A program made the translations under genes and the position numbers. Shown one piece after another: positions 8,888-16,554 of a stretch of 37,702 bases of DNA; positions within the stretch are counted from its first letter, which is position 1; each line of letters starts with the position of its first letter. The DNA comes from Polyangiaceae bacterium (GTDB lineage Bacteria; Myxococcota_A; Polyangia; Polyangiales; Polyangiaceae). The stretch lies in assembly GCA_016929495.1 (NCBI GenBank), contig JAFGIS010000558.1, positions 1 through 37,702 on the forward strand. The letters run 5' to 3'. Under the pieces are notes generated by a model that saw nothing but the letters and a program-made list of their open reading frames with translations, was not told where the DNA came from and did not search any database.

Positions 8888-10220
8888 CCTCGTACTTCAC
8901 GGGGAAGGTGGTGCCTGATGGGTCGCCGCCGTTGACACCGCCGATGGCCAGGTTGACGAGCATGTAGTGCTTCTGCTTGAAGGGGCTGGTTCCGTCGGCG
9001 TTGAGCATGCTCGCGAGCGGCGCCGAGTTGAGGAGCGTGTCGTCGAGGTACAGGTCGATCGTCTGGTCGTCCCAGTCCATGCGCCATACATGGAAATCCG
9101 CTGTCCAGGTCGAGCCACCGAGCGAAGACAGTGATGTCGTCGATGAATCCCATTTCGCGCTCCAGCGCGTGGAGGTGCCACAGGCGACGTTGGCCAGTAC
9201 GTTGCCCGTGTAATACTCCATGATGTCAATCTCGCCGCTCGACGGCCACTCGCCGCTCACGCCCAGCGTCCACCAGGCCGGCCACATACCCGCGCTGGTC
9301 GGAATCCTGGCGCGCATCTCGAAGCGACCGTACTGCCAGCTTTGCAGGTTCCAGGTGGTCATGCTGGTCGACGTGTACTCGGCGTACTGGCGGTTGGCCT
9401 TCCAGTCCGAGCTGCCTGCCTGGTAGTTCGGGTTGGCAACGCGCTCCTTGCGGCCCTCGATGATGAGCAACCCGTCCTCCACGGTGGCGTTGTCGGGCTG
9501 GTACCACTGCAGCTCTTCGTTGCGCGCGAAGCCCTTTTCGTAGGTCCAGTTCTTGGGATCGGGCGTGCCATCGGTGTTGAATTCGTCCGACCACACCAGC
9601 TCGTAGCCGTCGGGTACGGGTATGCCAGCGTCGCCGTTGGGCGCGATCGCGTCTGCCAGAGCCGCATCGCTCGGCGGAGCGTCAGGCGCGGCGTCTTCTG
9701 GCAGACCGCCGTCCCCGGCATCGGGACCCCCGTCACGCCGAGTGTCGTCCGGCGAGACGTCGCTGCCGGCATCGGCTGCCGGCGCGCCACGGCCGCCAGT
9801 CTCGGAGCTTCCACCGCCTGCCGAGCGGCCACCGGTCGCAGATCTTCCACCGCGGCCCGTGGTACCACCGCTGCTCGTCGTGCCCCCGCTGGTGGTCAGG
9901 CCGCCGGTGCCAGCCGTCGATCCACTCGCACTCACCGCGGTGCCACCGCTGTCTGTCGCGCTACCACCGATGCCCGCCGTGCCGCCGGTTACGGTGCTGC
10001 CGCCACCAGCGCCCGTGCTGCCCCCGGTCTCCGGTCTGCCTCCGCCGCCGTCCCCGGTCGCGGCGCCTCCGCTGCCTGTGCTGCCGCCGATCGCCGCGGC
10101 GCCTCCGCTGTCCTCGGCCGCGTCCGACGAGGACTTGCCACAGCCCGCGACACAGAAAAAAATCCCCCCGGCGACCGAAACGAGAACGAACCGACGGCAA
10201 CGAGACAATGGGGCCCGCAT
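8856..10220 (-). CDS. GH16-family glycoside hydrolase (beta-glucanase-like) lipoprotein
   Basis: The ATG at 10218-10220 has AGGGAAG upstream and starts a lipoprotein signal (CRRFVLVSVAGG, Cys27 after Val-Ala-Gly). Residues about 30-185 form a low-complexity Gly/Ser/Thr then Asp/Pro-rich linker. The catalytic domain spans about 205-454, beginning YELVWSDEFN and ending VDWIRVFQKL. The GH16 nucleophile/acid-base motif E-I-D-I-M-E is intact at Glu330, Asp332 and Glu335, with the supporting WPAWWTLG just before. GH16 enzymes cleave beta-1,3- or 1,3-1,4-glucans, agar or carrageenan; the laminarinase type looks likeliest, but substrate cannot be decided here. It probably acts outside the cell, tethered by lipid. 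Product 454 residues. Confidence 0.92.
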   Translation of the reverse strand: MRAPLSRCRRFVLVSVAGGIFFCVAGCGKSSSDAAEDSGGAAAIGGSTGSGGAATGDGGGGRPETGGSTGAGGGSTVTGGTAGIGGSATDSGGTAVSASGSTAGTGGLTTSGGTTSSGGTTGRGGRSATGGRSAGGGSSETGGRGAPAADAGSDVSPDDTRRDGGPDAGDGGLPEDAAPDAPPSDAALADAIAPNGDAGIPVPDGYELVWSDEFNTDGTPDPKNWTYEKGFARNEELQWYQPDNATVEDGLLIIEGRKERVANPNYQAGSSDWKANRQYAEYTSTSMTTWNLQSWQYGRFEMRARIPTSAGMWPAWWTLGVSGEWPSSGEIDIMEYYTGNVLANVACGTSTRWSAKWDSSTTSLSSLGGSTWTADFHVWRMDWDDQTIDLYLDDTLLNSAPLASMLNADGTSPFKQKHYMLVNLAIGGVNGGDPSGTTFPVKYEVDWIRVFQKL

Positions 10221-10436
10221 GGCTTCCCTGCTCCCCTTGGCTCGCCGTCGCTCGAGGGTCAAGCGCCTTCTCTTGCCGTCAGGCACCCGCCAAGCGCAGC
10301 GGAGGGCCGTTTTCTACGGTCCGTCTGCTCGGGGCTGGTTCGTTCGTCGTGATTGTTGTCCCCTGCCAGATGTGTCGGGACCGTGGGCACTTCGCGACTG
10401 TGCAAGCACTCGGATCCAGCCTAGCCAGCGGGCCGG

Positions 10437-11411
10437 TCAAAACCCCGCCTCGAGCGGCACCAGCTCTTGAATGAGGAGCACCACGCGCTCCGCGGAGCCC
10501 GACTCGGCTACGATGCGTCGCACGCGTTCGTAGTACTCGACGTGGAGCTCACGGATGCGCGCGAAATCGGCGTGGGAGACGGCCAGTAGATTGTACGAAT
10601 GGAAGGCGTCGCTCGAGACGGGGTTCGCACGCAGGCGCGCGAGCGCGACTTCGGTCCAATGCTCTTTGAGGCGACGGTCGCCCTCGGGGTCCGCGTGGGT
10701 GTCGACGGTAAGGACGCGCGCCACGGTCCATTTTCCGCGACGGCGCCGGATGAGGCGGGCCGCGCGCAGTTCGCCGAGGAGGCGCTGTTCGTCTTCGAAC
10801 GAGATGCCGACCGCACGCGCGATGAAGCCGGGGAGATGGGCGGGCGCGCCGCGGTAGGCGTCGAGCTCGAGAGCTCGCAGCACGGCGTGGCTCCAGGGGA
10901 GCTCGTAGGCGGCCCGGCGCTGGGCGGCCAGATCGCGCGCAAGCTCGCGAAGACTACCGAGGCGCTCGGGATCCGCGAACAGCGCGACAAATTCCACCAG
11001 GCGATGCGTCAGGGCGTCGACCAGTGCGAGCAGCTCGGGAAGGCGTGGCTCGGTCGCGCCGCGCAACCACCGCGCGACGGTCGTGCGGTCCACCCGAACC
11101 GCGCGCGCGATCTCGACGAGCGGCGTTTCACCGCCGAGCGCACGCAAGAACGCCGCAGTGGTCTCGCTGTTCCACCCGGCGCGTCCGATCTCGAGGGGCG
11201 CAGCCGAGGCTGGAAAGCGCGCGATGGGCTCGATGGGGATGCCATTGAGTGCAGCGAGTCGAAACAACACCTGCGCCGGCGGGAAGCGCCGACCCCCTTC
11301 CCACGTATAGGCGACGTTCGCGCGGTAGCCGAGTCGGCGCGCCAGCGCCGGCTGTGAGCGGCGACCGCGCATCACACGGAGAAGCTCGGATCCCAGGGTT
11401 TCGTAGTTCAT
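10437..11411 (-). CDS. HTH transcriptional regulator with DUF4423-like C-terminal domain
   Basis: The product is 324 residues. Residues about 5-60 are an XRE-like helix-turn-helix (LGSELLRVMRGRRSQPALARRLGY, then NVAYTWEGGRRFPP). A second HTH-like stretch lies at about 92-122 (VEIARAVRVDRTTVARWLRG). Residues about 150-320 resemble DUF4423 of the TIGR02147 family, abundant in myxobacteria and Fibrobacteres: paired helices, a winged-helix stretch (FEDEQRLLGELRAARLIRRRRGKW) and a final EYYERVRRIVAES region. It is divergent from two Cys-rich lipoprotein genes and may regulate them; this is inferred from position only. Confidence 0.75.
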   Translation of the reverse strand: MNYETLGSELLRVMRGRRSQPALARRLGYRANVAYTWEGGRRFPPAQVLFRLAALNGIPIEPIARFPASAAPLEIGRAGWNSETTAAFLRALGGETPLVEIARAVRVDRTTVARWLRGATEPRLPELLALVDALTHRLVEFVALFADPERLGSLRELARDLAAQRRAAYELPWSHAVLRALELDAYRGAPAHLPGFIARAVGISFEDEQRLLGELRAARLIRRRRGKWTVARVLTVDTHADPEGDRRLKEHWTEVALARLRANPVSSDAFHSYNLLAVSHADFARIRELHVEYYERVRRIVAESGSAERVVLLIQELVPLEAGF

Positions 11412-11418
11412 CTCTTAC

Positions 11419-11424
11419 ATAATA
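11419..11424 (-). promoter_or_regulatory. Putative -10 hexamer of the HTH-DUF4423 gene (possible leaderless start)
   Basis: On the minus strand TATTAT lies seven bases before the ATG at 11409-11411, in a locally AT-rich patch. If used as a -10 element, transcription would begin at or next to the start codon, giving a leaderless mRNA. No good -35 is seen at 17 bp, so this is tentative. Confidence 0.3.
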
Positions 11425-11506
11425 CCTCACAAAGGCCCCAAACTGGGAGATGGATTGTTGCAAGCAGCGCTAGACAGGCGAACCGGCTGCTCGCATACTG
11501 CAAGGC

Positions 11507-12094
11507 ATGCGACGGCTTCTGGGGTTGCTGCTGCTCGGTTCGACGATGGCCCATGGCTGCAGCAACGGGCAGACAGGGTCGCTGGCCTACTACTGCCGCG
11601 ACTCGGAGTGCGTGAGCCATGCGCTGGATTGGCTCGAGAGTCTCGATCCCTCGCATGCTTGGGCGCCGGTATTCGTCGGCTCGGAGTGTCACCAGTACTG
11701 CAAGTGTCTGGCGGACGACGGCGGCTACGAGATCGTCGCGCCGACGGGATCGCCGTGCGCCTATCGCGGTCGTGGAGGATTCTGCATCTTGCCGGACAGC
11801 GAGGTCAGCCTGTGCGATCCGAGCGAACCGAACTCGTGTCAGGCAACCTGCGCGGACCTGGAGAATCGCTTGGCTCAGGACGCGATGAAGGTGTTCGATG
11901 CCAGCGTTCGATTTGCGGCCTGCGTCACGCCTGAGGGCTGGACGAGCGGATCCACGGGGGCTGGCTCGTGCCGGATGGTGGCTGTCATCAATGGCGCATG
12001 CTACACGAACGATGACCCGGGAGGGTTCTTCACCGACACGCCGCACGATTGTTCGCTGACGGACCAGCAGATCGTGCTGGCCACATACCCATAA
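11507..12094 (+). CDS. Cys-rich lipoprotein of unknown function (first of pair)
   Basis: The 195-residue product starts with a lipoprotein signal (MRRLLGLLLLGS, Met-Ala-His-Gly-Cys18). It contains 15 cysteines, 14 besides the lipidated one, an even number consistent with disulfide-rich periplasmic or surface folding. Local patterns are SECHQYCKC, GSPCAYRGRGGFC and NSCQATC. No family is recognised. The next lipoprotein gene begins 11 bp after its stop, indicating one operon. The divergent HTH-DUF4423 gene shares the 95-bp upstream region. Confidence 0.75.
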   Translation: MRRLLGLLLLGSTMAHGCSNGQTGSLAYYCRDSECVSHALDWLESLDPSHAWAPVFVGSECHQYCKCLADDGGYEIVAPTGSPCAYRGRGGFCILPDSEVSLCDPSEPNSCQATCADLENRLAQDAMKVFDASVRFAACVTPEGWTSGSTGAGSCRMVAVINGACYTNDDPGGFFTDTPHDCSLTDQQIVLATYP

Positions 12095-12105
12095 GGGAGG
12101 ATGCT

Positions 12106-12870
12106 ATGAGCACTCTAAGGTGTTTCCCTGGTGCCATGGGCTGGCTACTCGTCGTTGCCTGCGCGTCCAACGACGTTCTCGGTGACGGGGACGTCACCGC
12201 CACGGCAGGCACCCTCAACGTCGTTGAATCCCCAGCGTCGAGCGGCGACACGCCGGCCGTGGGGGATCCTGGTCCAGACGGGGACGAGGTCAGCCTGTTT
12301 GCTGCGTGGTCGCCGACCATGCCTCCTCTCGAGTACCACGCATTCTACGCGGCGTGGAGCAACCAGAGTGACCATAGCATCTTCGTCGAGCCGCGTTGCT
12401 GCGCTGACTGGTGGCGGCGCGAAGGTGGTGGCTGGGTCTTGCGTGCCGATTCGGTTCCCGACGCCGTCGGTCCGTGGGTTGAGTTGCTGCCCGGTCAGAC
12501 GCTTCGTGCCAGCCTCGCGTCCAACCTGGCTTCTGGGATCTACGAGCTTCGCGGAAGGTATCGGGTTGGCTGTCGGTTCGGAAATGATTGCAGCGCGTCC
12601 TACGCGCGCACGAGCCGCGAGGTCTGGGTCGTGGTTCGGGCGGGGGAGAGCTCGGCTGACACAGACAACGAGACCGCTGCGGCGCAGCTTCATGCTTCTT
12701 GCAGTGCGGAGGCACCCTGCCCCGCGGGTCAGACCGCCATCGCAGTCTTCAGCAGTGAAGACAAGTGCACCTGCGAAATCCCATGTGAGCCGAGCACGAG
12801 CAAGGCTGTTTGTCCAACGGAGGAGAGTTGCAGCTTCATCAGCGATAGCCTCGGACCGATCTGCCAGTAG
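12106..12870 (+). CDS. Cys-rich lipoprotein of unknown function (second of pair)
   Basis: The frame is open from 12049, but the ATG at 12106 has GGGAGGA at proper spacing and begins a lipoprotein signal (Leu-Val-Val-Ala-Cys19). The product is 254 residues. The mature part has 12 cysteines besides the lipidated one, including CC in PRCCADWW and a C-terminal cluster (EAPCPAG, KCTCEIPC, AVCPTEESC) that resembles small disulfide knots. A middle segment (WVELLPGQTLRASL, IYELRGRYRVGC) reads like a beta-sandwich. No family is recognised. It follows the preceding lipoprotein gene by 11 bp and is probably co-expressed. Confidence 0.75.
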   Translation: MSTLRCFPGAMGWLLVVACASNDVLGDGDVTATAGTLNVVESPASSGDTPAVGDPGPDGDEVSLFAAWSPTMPPLEYHAFYAAWSNQSDHSIFVEPRCCADWWRREGGGWVLRADSVPDAVGPWVELLPGQTLRASLASNLASGIYELRGRYRVGCRFGNDCSASYARTSREVWVVVRAGESSADTDNETAAAQLHASCSAEAPCPAGQTAIAVFSSEDKCTCEIPCEPSTSKAVCPTEESCSFISDSLGPICQ

Positions 12871-12926
12871 CGTGCGCCCGGTGCCAGTGCGGAGCCACCG
12901 CGTGGCTGAGGGCTGGAGAGCGGAAC

Positions 12927-12942
12927 TGGCACACAAACTGCA
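12927..12942 (+). promoter_or_regulatory. Sigma-54-like promoter (-24/-12)
   Basis: TGGCACACAAACTGCA lies in the 80-bp gap before the 12951 gene. It has GG and GC with ten bases between, and TGGCAC plus YTGCA as in the sigma-54 consensus. A transcript would start near 12952, at the annotated ATG codons (12951 and 12957), so a leaderless message or a chance match must be considered. No enhancer site was identified. Confidence 0.35.
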
Positions 12943-12950
12943 AACCAGCG

Positions 12951-13487
12951 ATGGCAATGTCGAGCCCGCGACCCTATTGCGCCGCCGACGTTGCTCTGGC
13001 TCTGACGCTCCTCGCGCCAGCTGCGACGGCTGCAACGGATACCCCGAGCGTCCCACCCGCGGAAGCCGCTCCCGAACTGCCCGCTCGCGAGGGATACTCG
13101 CGCTTTGCGGTCTACGCGGAGCTCGCCGGGATGGCATTCATGTGCAGCTGGAATCTCGACTACAGGCCGGTCCCGAAGGTGAGCCTTCGTGCCGGTGTCG
13201 GTTTTTCGCCGTTCAACGCCCCAGGCCCGCTTTCCCGCCTCGTCACCCCCATCGCCGCCGCGGCGCTGCTCGGCGGGGAACGACACTTTGCTGAGCTCGG
13301 AGTCGGCTACACCCATTTCTGGGTCTATGACGACGATGCCCGTTTCGTGGTCCCCAGCTTGGGCTACCGCTACCAGCGGCCGGACGGGGGCTTCCTCTTT
13401 CGCGCGACACTGACCCCCTTTTTCCGCGCAAACAGTCTCGAGTACGTGCTGCCATGGGGCGGCGTCTCCTTCGGATCCGGGTGGTAG
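12951..13487 (+). CDS. Small outer-membrane beta-barrel-like protein
   Basis: The 178-residue product has an N-terminal export signal (hydrophobic ALALTLLAPAATA, cleavage likely before ATDT), a short Pro/Ala segment, then alternating hydrophobic/polar strands with aromatic girdle residues: RFAVYAELAGMAF, VSLRAGVGFSPF, HFAELGVGYTHFWVYDD, FVVPSLGYRYQ and FLFRATLTPFF. This is typical of an eight-stranded barrel, but no family can be named. ATG at 12951 or 12957 are possible starts, neither with a clear ribosome binding site. Larger ORFs in other frames here are overprints. Confidence 0.65.
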   Translation: MAMSSPRPYCAADVALALTLLAPAATAATDTPSVPPAEAAPELPAREGYSRFAVYAELAGMAFMCSWNLDYRPVPKVSLRAGVGFSPFNAPGPLSRLVTPIAAAALLGGERHFAELGVGYTHFWVYDDDARFVVPSLGYRYQRPDGGFLFRATLTPFFRANSLEYVLPWGGVSFGSGW

Positions 13488-13627
13488 AGCACGCTCGGCT
13501 ACCGTGCGGCCCATGCACACCTGTGCTGCTATTGATGCAGCCGGCGCGCGGGGCGCCGTGTGGTGTCCACAACCTCGACAGAAGACGGCACTCTGCGCAG
13601 CTCGCTCTCGAGCGGCATTGCGGTCTC

Positions 13628-13676
13628 GGCCCGAGGCCCGAGGCCCGAGGCCCGAGGCCCGAGGCCCGAGGCCCGA
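13628..13676. repeat. Heptamer tandem array, seven copies of GGCCCGA
   Basis: Seven perfect head-to-tail copies of GGCCCGA fill 13628-13676, ending about 50-100 bp before the likely starts of the Uma2 gene. A 7-bp unit is a classic slippage-prone simple repeat. It lies upstream of the start, so copy-number change would alter promoter or leader spacing, unless translation begins at the upstream ATG at 13504, when it would shift the frame. Confidence 0.95.
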
Positions 13677-13779
13677 GGAGAGCGGCGTTGGCAAGGGCCT
13701 CGAGCTCGCCGTACATTTCGAATCAATGTCCAGTTCCTGGTCGGTTCTACCGCTAGCCCCTGACCCGCCGTCTGTGGCG

Positions 13780-14328
13780 ATGTCGGTCGCGGCGTGGCTC
13801 GACCTGGACGAAGACGATCCCGGAGAGCTGGTGCGTGGTCAGCTGACGGAGGAAGAAGTGCCCGACGCGACTCACGAGCTGATCGTGGCCTGGCTAGTGT
13901 GGACATTGAAGAACTGGCTAGGTTCGCGCGGCCTGGTTCTGGGTTCTGACCTCAGAGTGCTGGTCGGCGACGAGACGGGCCGCAAACCGGATCTGACAGT
14001 GTACCTGGACGGCAGCCGGCTGCCCCCGCGCAACGGACCCGTCACGAGTCCGCCAGATTTGTTGGTCGAAGTCATCAGCCCCTCCCCGCGGGACGAACGG
14101 CGCGATCGCGTCGAGAAGATGGCCGAGTATGCTCAGTTCGGCGTCAGGTACTATTGGCTAGTCGATCCCGCCCTGGGTTCGTTCGAGATGTTCGAGTTGG
14201 TCGATGGGCGCTACTCGAAAGCGGTGGGTGCAACGGCAGGCGTGGTGACCGACGTGCCAGGCTGCCAGGGGCTGCGTCTGGATGTGGACGCTCTCTGGAG
14301 AGAACTGGCTCGACTGCCCGAGAGCTGA
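13780..14328 (+). CDS. Uma2-family (DUF820) endonuclease-like protein
   Basis: The 182-residue product fits the full length of the Uma2/DUF820 family, a PD-(D/E)XK-fold group expanded in cyanobacteria and myxobacteria. Visible motifs are GELVRGQLTEEEVPDATHELI, GRKPDLTVYLDG (catalytic-type Asp), PPDLLVEVISPSPRDERRDR (Glu plus following residues), KMAEYAQFGVRYYWLVDP and LDVDALWREL. The ATG at 13780 matches the usual start; 13726 is an alternative. The frame continues upstream through the heptamer repeat but looks non-coding there. The biological role of the family is unsettled. It is convergent with the DHH phosphoesterase gene. Confidence 0.85.
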   Translation: MSVAAWLDLDEDDPGELVRGQLTEEEVPDATHELIVAWLVWTLKNWLGSRGLVLGSDLRVLVGDETGRKPDLTVYLDGSRLPPRNGPVTSPPDLLVEVISPSPRDERRDRVEKMAEYAQFGVRYYWLVDPALGSFEMFELVDGRYSKAVGATAGVVTDVPGCQGLRLDVDALWRELARLPES

Positions 14329-14356
14329 CGGATTCGGAAAGGCGTACTGAGCGCCC

Positions 14357-15283
14357 TCAGACCGCCACCGCCCAGCGCTCCGCCACCAGAGGCTCGACGC
14401 CGAGGCTGAGCAGCACGTGTTGCGCCCGTGATCTCGGCACGGCAACGCGCGTCGGCATGCCGCCGGGCAGACCGAGCAGCTCGAGGAAGTTGTAGCCGCT
14501 GTCGAACCTCGCAGCGACGTGGGTGTTGTTGCGATCGAGCACCACACTGACCGGTTCGATTTCCTGTCCGAGCAGGAGCAGCAGTGTCGTGTCGGTCTTC
14601 TCCGAAACGGCGGCGACATCCAGGATGGCCACGCCGGGTGCGACACGCTCGAAACGCCGCGCAACGCGACGAGTTGCAGTCTCGATCGCGTCCAGCTGGC
14701 GAGCGGCCTCGAGGATCGTCTGCCACAGCCCCGAGTCCTCGAGACCCGTAGCCAAGTAGCGGACCACGGCCGCGCAGAGCGCCGTGTCGCGAGGACGCGC
14801 GCGCAGAGCGCGATCCATCGTGCCAGCCATCGGGCTCGGCTTGCCGAGGCGCGTATCGATCGCGCGGGCGTCCGTGTCGCACTCGCCGTAGGGAGCCACG
14901 CCGTCGAGGACCCACTTGGCGGCGCAGGCCAGGCCGTCGAAATCGGTGTGACAGACGACGGTCTCGACCGGACCGATTCTGGCGCACAGGGCCGGGTCGA
15001 TCATCTCGGGGCAGGCCGGGTGCTCTGCCTTGGTCGATAGAACGAACCTCGGATCCCCCTGGAACCGTTGGTGTTCGCTGTGGTCGTGGTGGTCGATCCA
15101 TCCTCCGAGGCGATCGCCGAGCCCGCTGATGAAGGGCAGCGTGACGGCCTCGAAACCGCCCGAGCTGCCCGTGCCCGCGAAGGCGATGTCCAGCACGACC
15201 ACCCGGCCCGTGAGCTGACTTGGGCGGGGCAGCTTGCGCGGGGAGGCGAAGGCGAGTTGGTAGCGACTCAGGGGCGATGGCAT
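14357..15283 (-). CDS. DHH-type phosphoesterase with permuted motif order
   Basis: The ATG at 15281-15283 gives 308 residues; the frame is open further upstream but would overlap the divergent gene. An early Asp lies in VVVLDIAFAG (Asp32), the DHH motif in GWIDHHDHSE (64-66), and only later comes HTDFDG (112-117), which resembles the N-terminal metal-binding motif of DHH enzymes. In classical RecJ/NrnA-type proteins that motif precedes DHH, so the order here looks circularly permuted. The C-terminus (VVLDRNNTHVAARFDSGYNFLELLGLPGG) could correspond to a substrate-binding DHHA1-like part. DHH enzymes hydrolyse phosphodiesters such as oligonucleotides or cyclic dinucleotides; substrate unknown. 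Confidence 0.75.
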   Translation of the reverse strand: MPSPLSRYQLAFASPRKLPRPSQLTGRVVVLDIAFAGTGSSGGFEAVTLPFISGLGDRLGGWIDHHDHSEHQRFQGDPRFVLSTKAEHPACPEMIDPALCARIGPVETVVCHTDFDGLACAAKWVLDGVAPYGECDTDARAIDTRLGKPSPMAGTMDRALRARPRDTALCAAVVRYLATGLEDSGLWQTILEAARQLDAIETATRRVARRFERVAPGVAILDVAAVSEKTDTTLLLLLGQEIEPVSVVLDRNNTHVAARFDSGYNFLELLGLPGGMPTRVAVPRSRAQHVLLSLGVEPLVAERWAVAV

Positions 15284-15344
15284 GAACCGTGTGGGGTCTC
15301 TTGTTACACTGTCGGATATCGAGCTCGGACAGCGAGGTGATAGC

Positions 15345-16412
15345 ATGCGCTCGCACGGCAAGCTGGTGTGGTGGTTCGTTGGCATCGGGTGGCTCGTGTC
15401 CGCATCGCCGTGCGCGGGCAAGCCAGCCACCGCGCAGGCGCCGCGCGGGGTGCGGACGGAGCTGCTGGGTTGCGATCTGCGCGGCAGCGCCCCGGTGGTC
15501 TCGGACGTCGTCGTCTACCGGACGGCACAGGGCCGCACACCGGTCGCGCGCTTCACGGGCGCGCCGAGCGCGCTCTGGTTGACGAAAGTACCGGCTGGAA
15601 GCAGTCGGCTGGGCATTCAGACCGGCATCGGAACGGGTAGCTTCCGCATTCGCGGGTACATCGATGCCGCTCGAGCCCCGGTCGTCTCCAAGGCGCGTCT
15701 GGAGATCGCGACAGGCCACCTGTGGATAGCCAAGGGGCAGACGGTGCGCGTTCTGGAGTCCGGCAAGGATCGGTTCCGTGTCGAGAAGCGCCTCACGGAC
15801 CCAATCGACCAGAGCTTCGAAGCCTGGGCGACATGTGAACAGCTCGAGCTCGGAGCCGGCCGTCCTTCAACGTCGCAGGTGCCCGGAAGCGCGTTGAGCT
15901 ACGTGCTCGAGGCGGCCAATATCGACCTCTACGATGATTGGCGCGCCGGCCGCAGGGTGCTGACATCGCTGCACCGCTCGCCCCGGGGTTCCGGTCTTCT
16001 GCTCTTCAGCACGCAGAGCACGGAACACTGGGTCCGCGTACGCTATTTCGGCGGCATCGAGATCGATGCCTGGGCGCCGGCTGGGGATCTCGTGGCGTTG
16101 CCCCCCGGGGAGATCGCCGACGGCAGTCCTGCCGCGGCCGTCGAGTCGAATCGGACGCTGAAGCTCGCCGAGTGGAAGCGCGAGACCCGTACTCACGCCG
16201 AGGTGCCAATCCGAATCGAAGCTCGCGAGCAGGCGCCCGTCGTGGGAGTCATCGAGCCGAACACGGACACCGTCGTGGTCCACGAGGTGGCCGGTTGGTC
16301 GAGCGTCATGCCGCGATCGATACACGTGGCCCCGTACAATGATGGGGTCTTCTGGGTCCGAACGAGCGACCTCGAGAAGGCAGACCGTCCACTGGGCGGC
16401 GGTGCACGGTGA
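15345..16412 (+). CDS. Exported protein with SH3-like domains
   Basis: The frame is open from 15282, but the ATG at 15345 has GAGGTGA upstream and begins an export signal (MRSHGKLVWWFVGIGWLVSASPCAG). The product is 355 residues. Repeated short beta segments look like bacterial SH3-type modules: VRVLESGKDRFRVEKRL, WVRVRYFGGIEIDAWAPAGDL, and IRIEAREQAPVVGVIEPNT followed by FWVRTSDLE. Such modules often bind cell wall or ligands. No catalytic motif is seen. It is divergent from the DHH gene, with starts 61 bp apart. Confidence 0.65.
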   Translation: MRSHGKLVWWFVGIGWLVSASPCAGKPATAQAPRGVRTELLGCDLRGSAPVVSDVVVYRTAQGRTPVARFTGAPSALWLTKVPAGSSRLGIQTGIGTGSFRIRGYIDAARAPVVSKARLEIATGHLWIAKGQTVRVLESGKDRFRVEKRLTDPIDQSFEAWATCEQLELGAGRPSTSQVPGSALSYVLEAANIDLYDDWRAGRRVLTSLHRSPRGSGLLLFSTQSTEHWVRVRYFGGIEIDAWAPAGDLVALPPGEIADGSPAAAVESNRTLKLAEWKRETRTHAEVPIRIEAREQAPVVGVIEPNTDTVVVHEVAGWSSVMPRSIHVAPYNDGVFWVRTSDLEKADRPLGGGAR

Positions 16413-16554
16413 CGACGTTGCTTGTGCTCGAGCCGAGCTGAAGCACCTGGTCGCTAAAGAGATCCGACAGTCTGGGTCGGGAGTCGGACACTGCGCCCGC
16501 TGCCGGCTGGCTGGCGGGAGACACCGGGCTCGGCTGCGTGCTAGCCTCGCTCCC

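Noticed and set aside
9342-10352. Long plus-strand ORFs opposite the GH16 gene.
   Set aside because: Mirror of the Gly/Ser/Thr linker and catalytic domain codons in a high-GC gene; no independent coding evidence.
12131-13294. 387-codon plus-strand ORF across two lipoprotein/OMP genes.
   Set aside because: Arg/Ser-rich overprint with no domain; the overlapping lipoprotein has a ribosome binding site and signal peptide.
13628-13676. Heptamer array as a CRISPR or origin iteron.
   Set aside because: Units are contiguous 7-mers without spacers, and no cas or replication gene is near.
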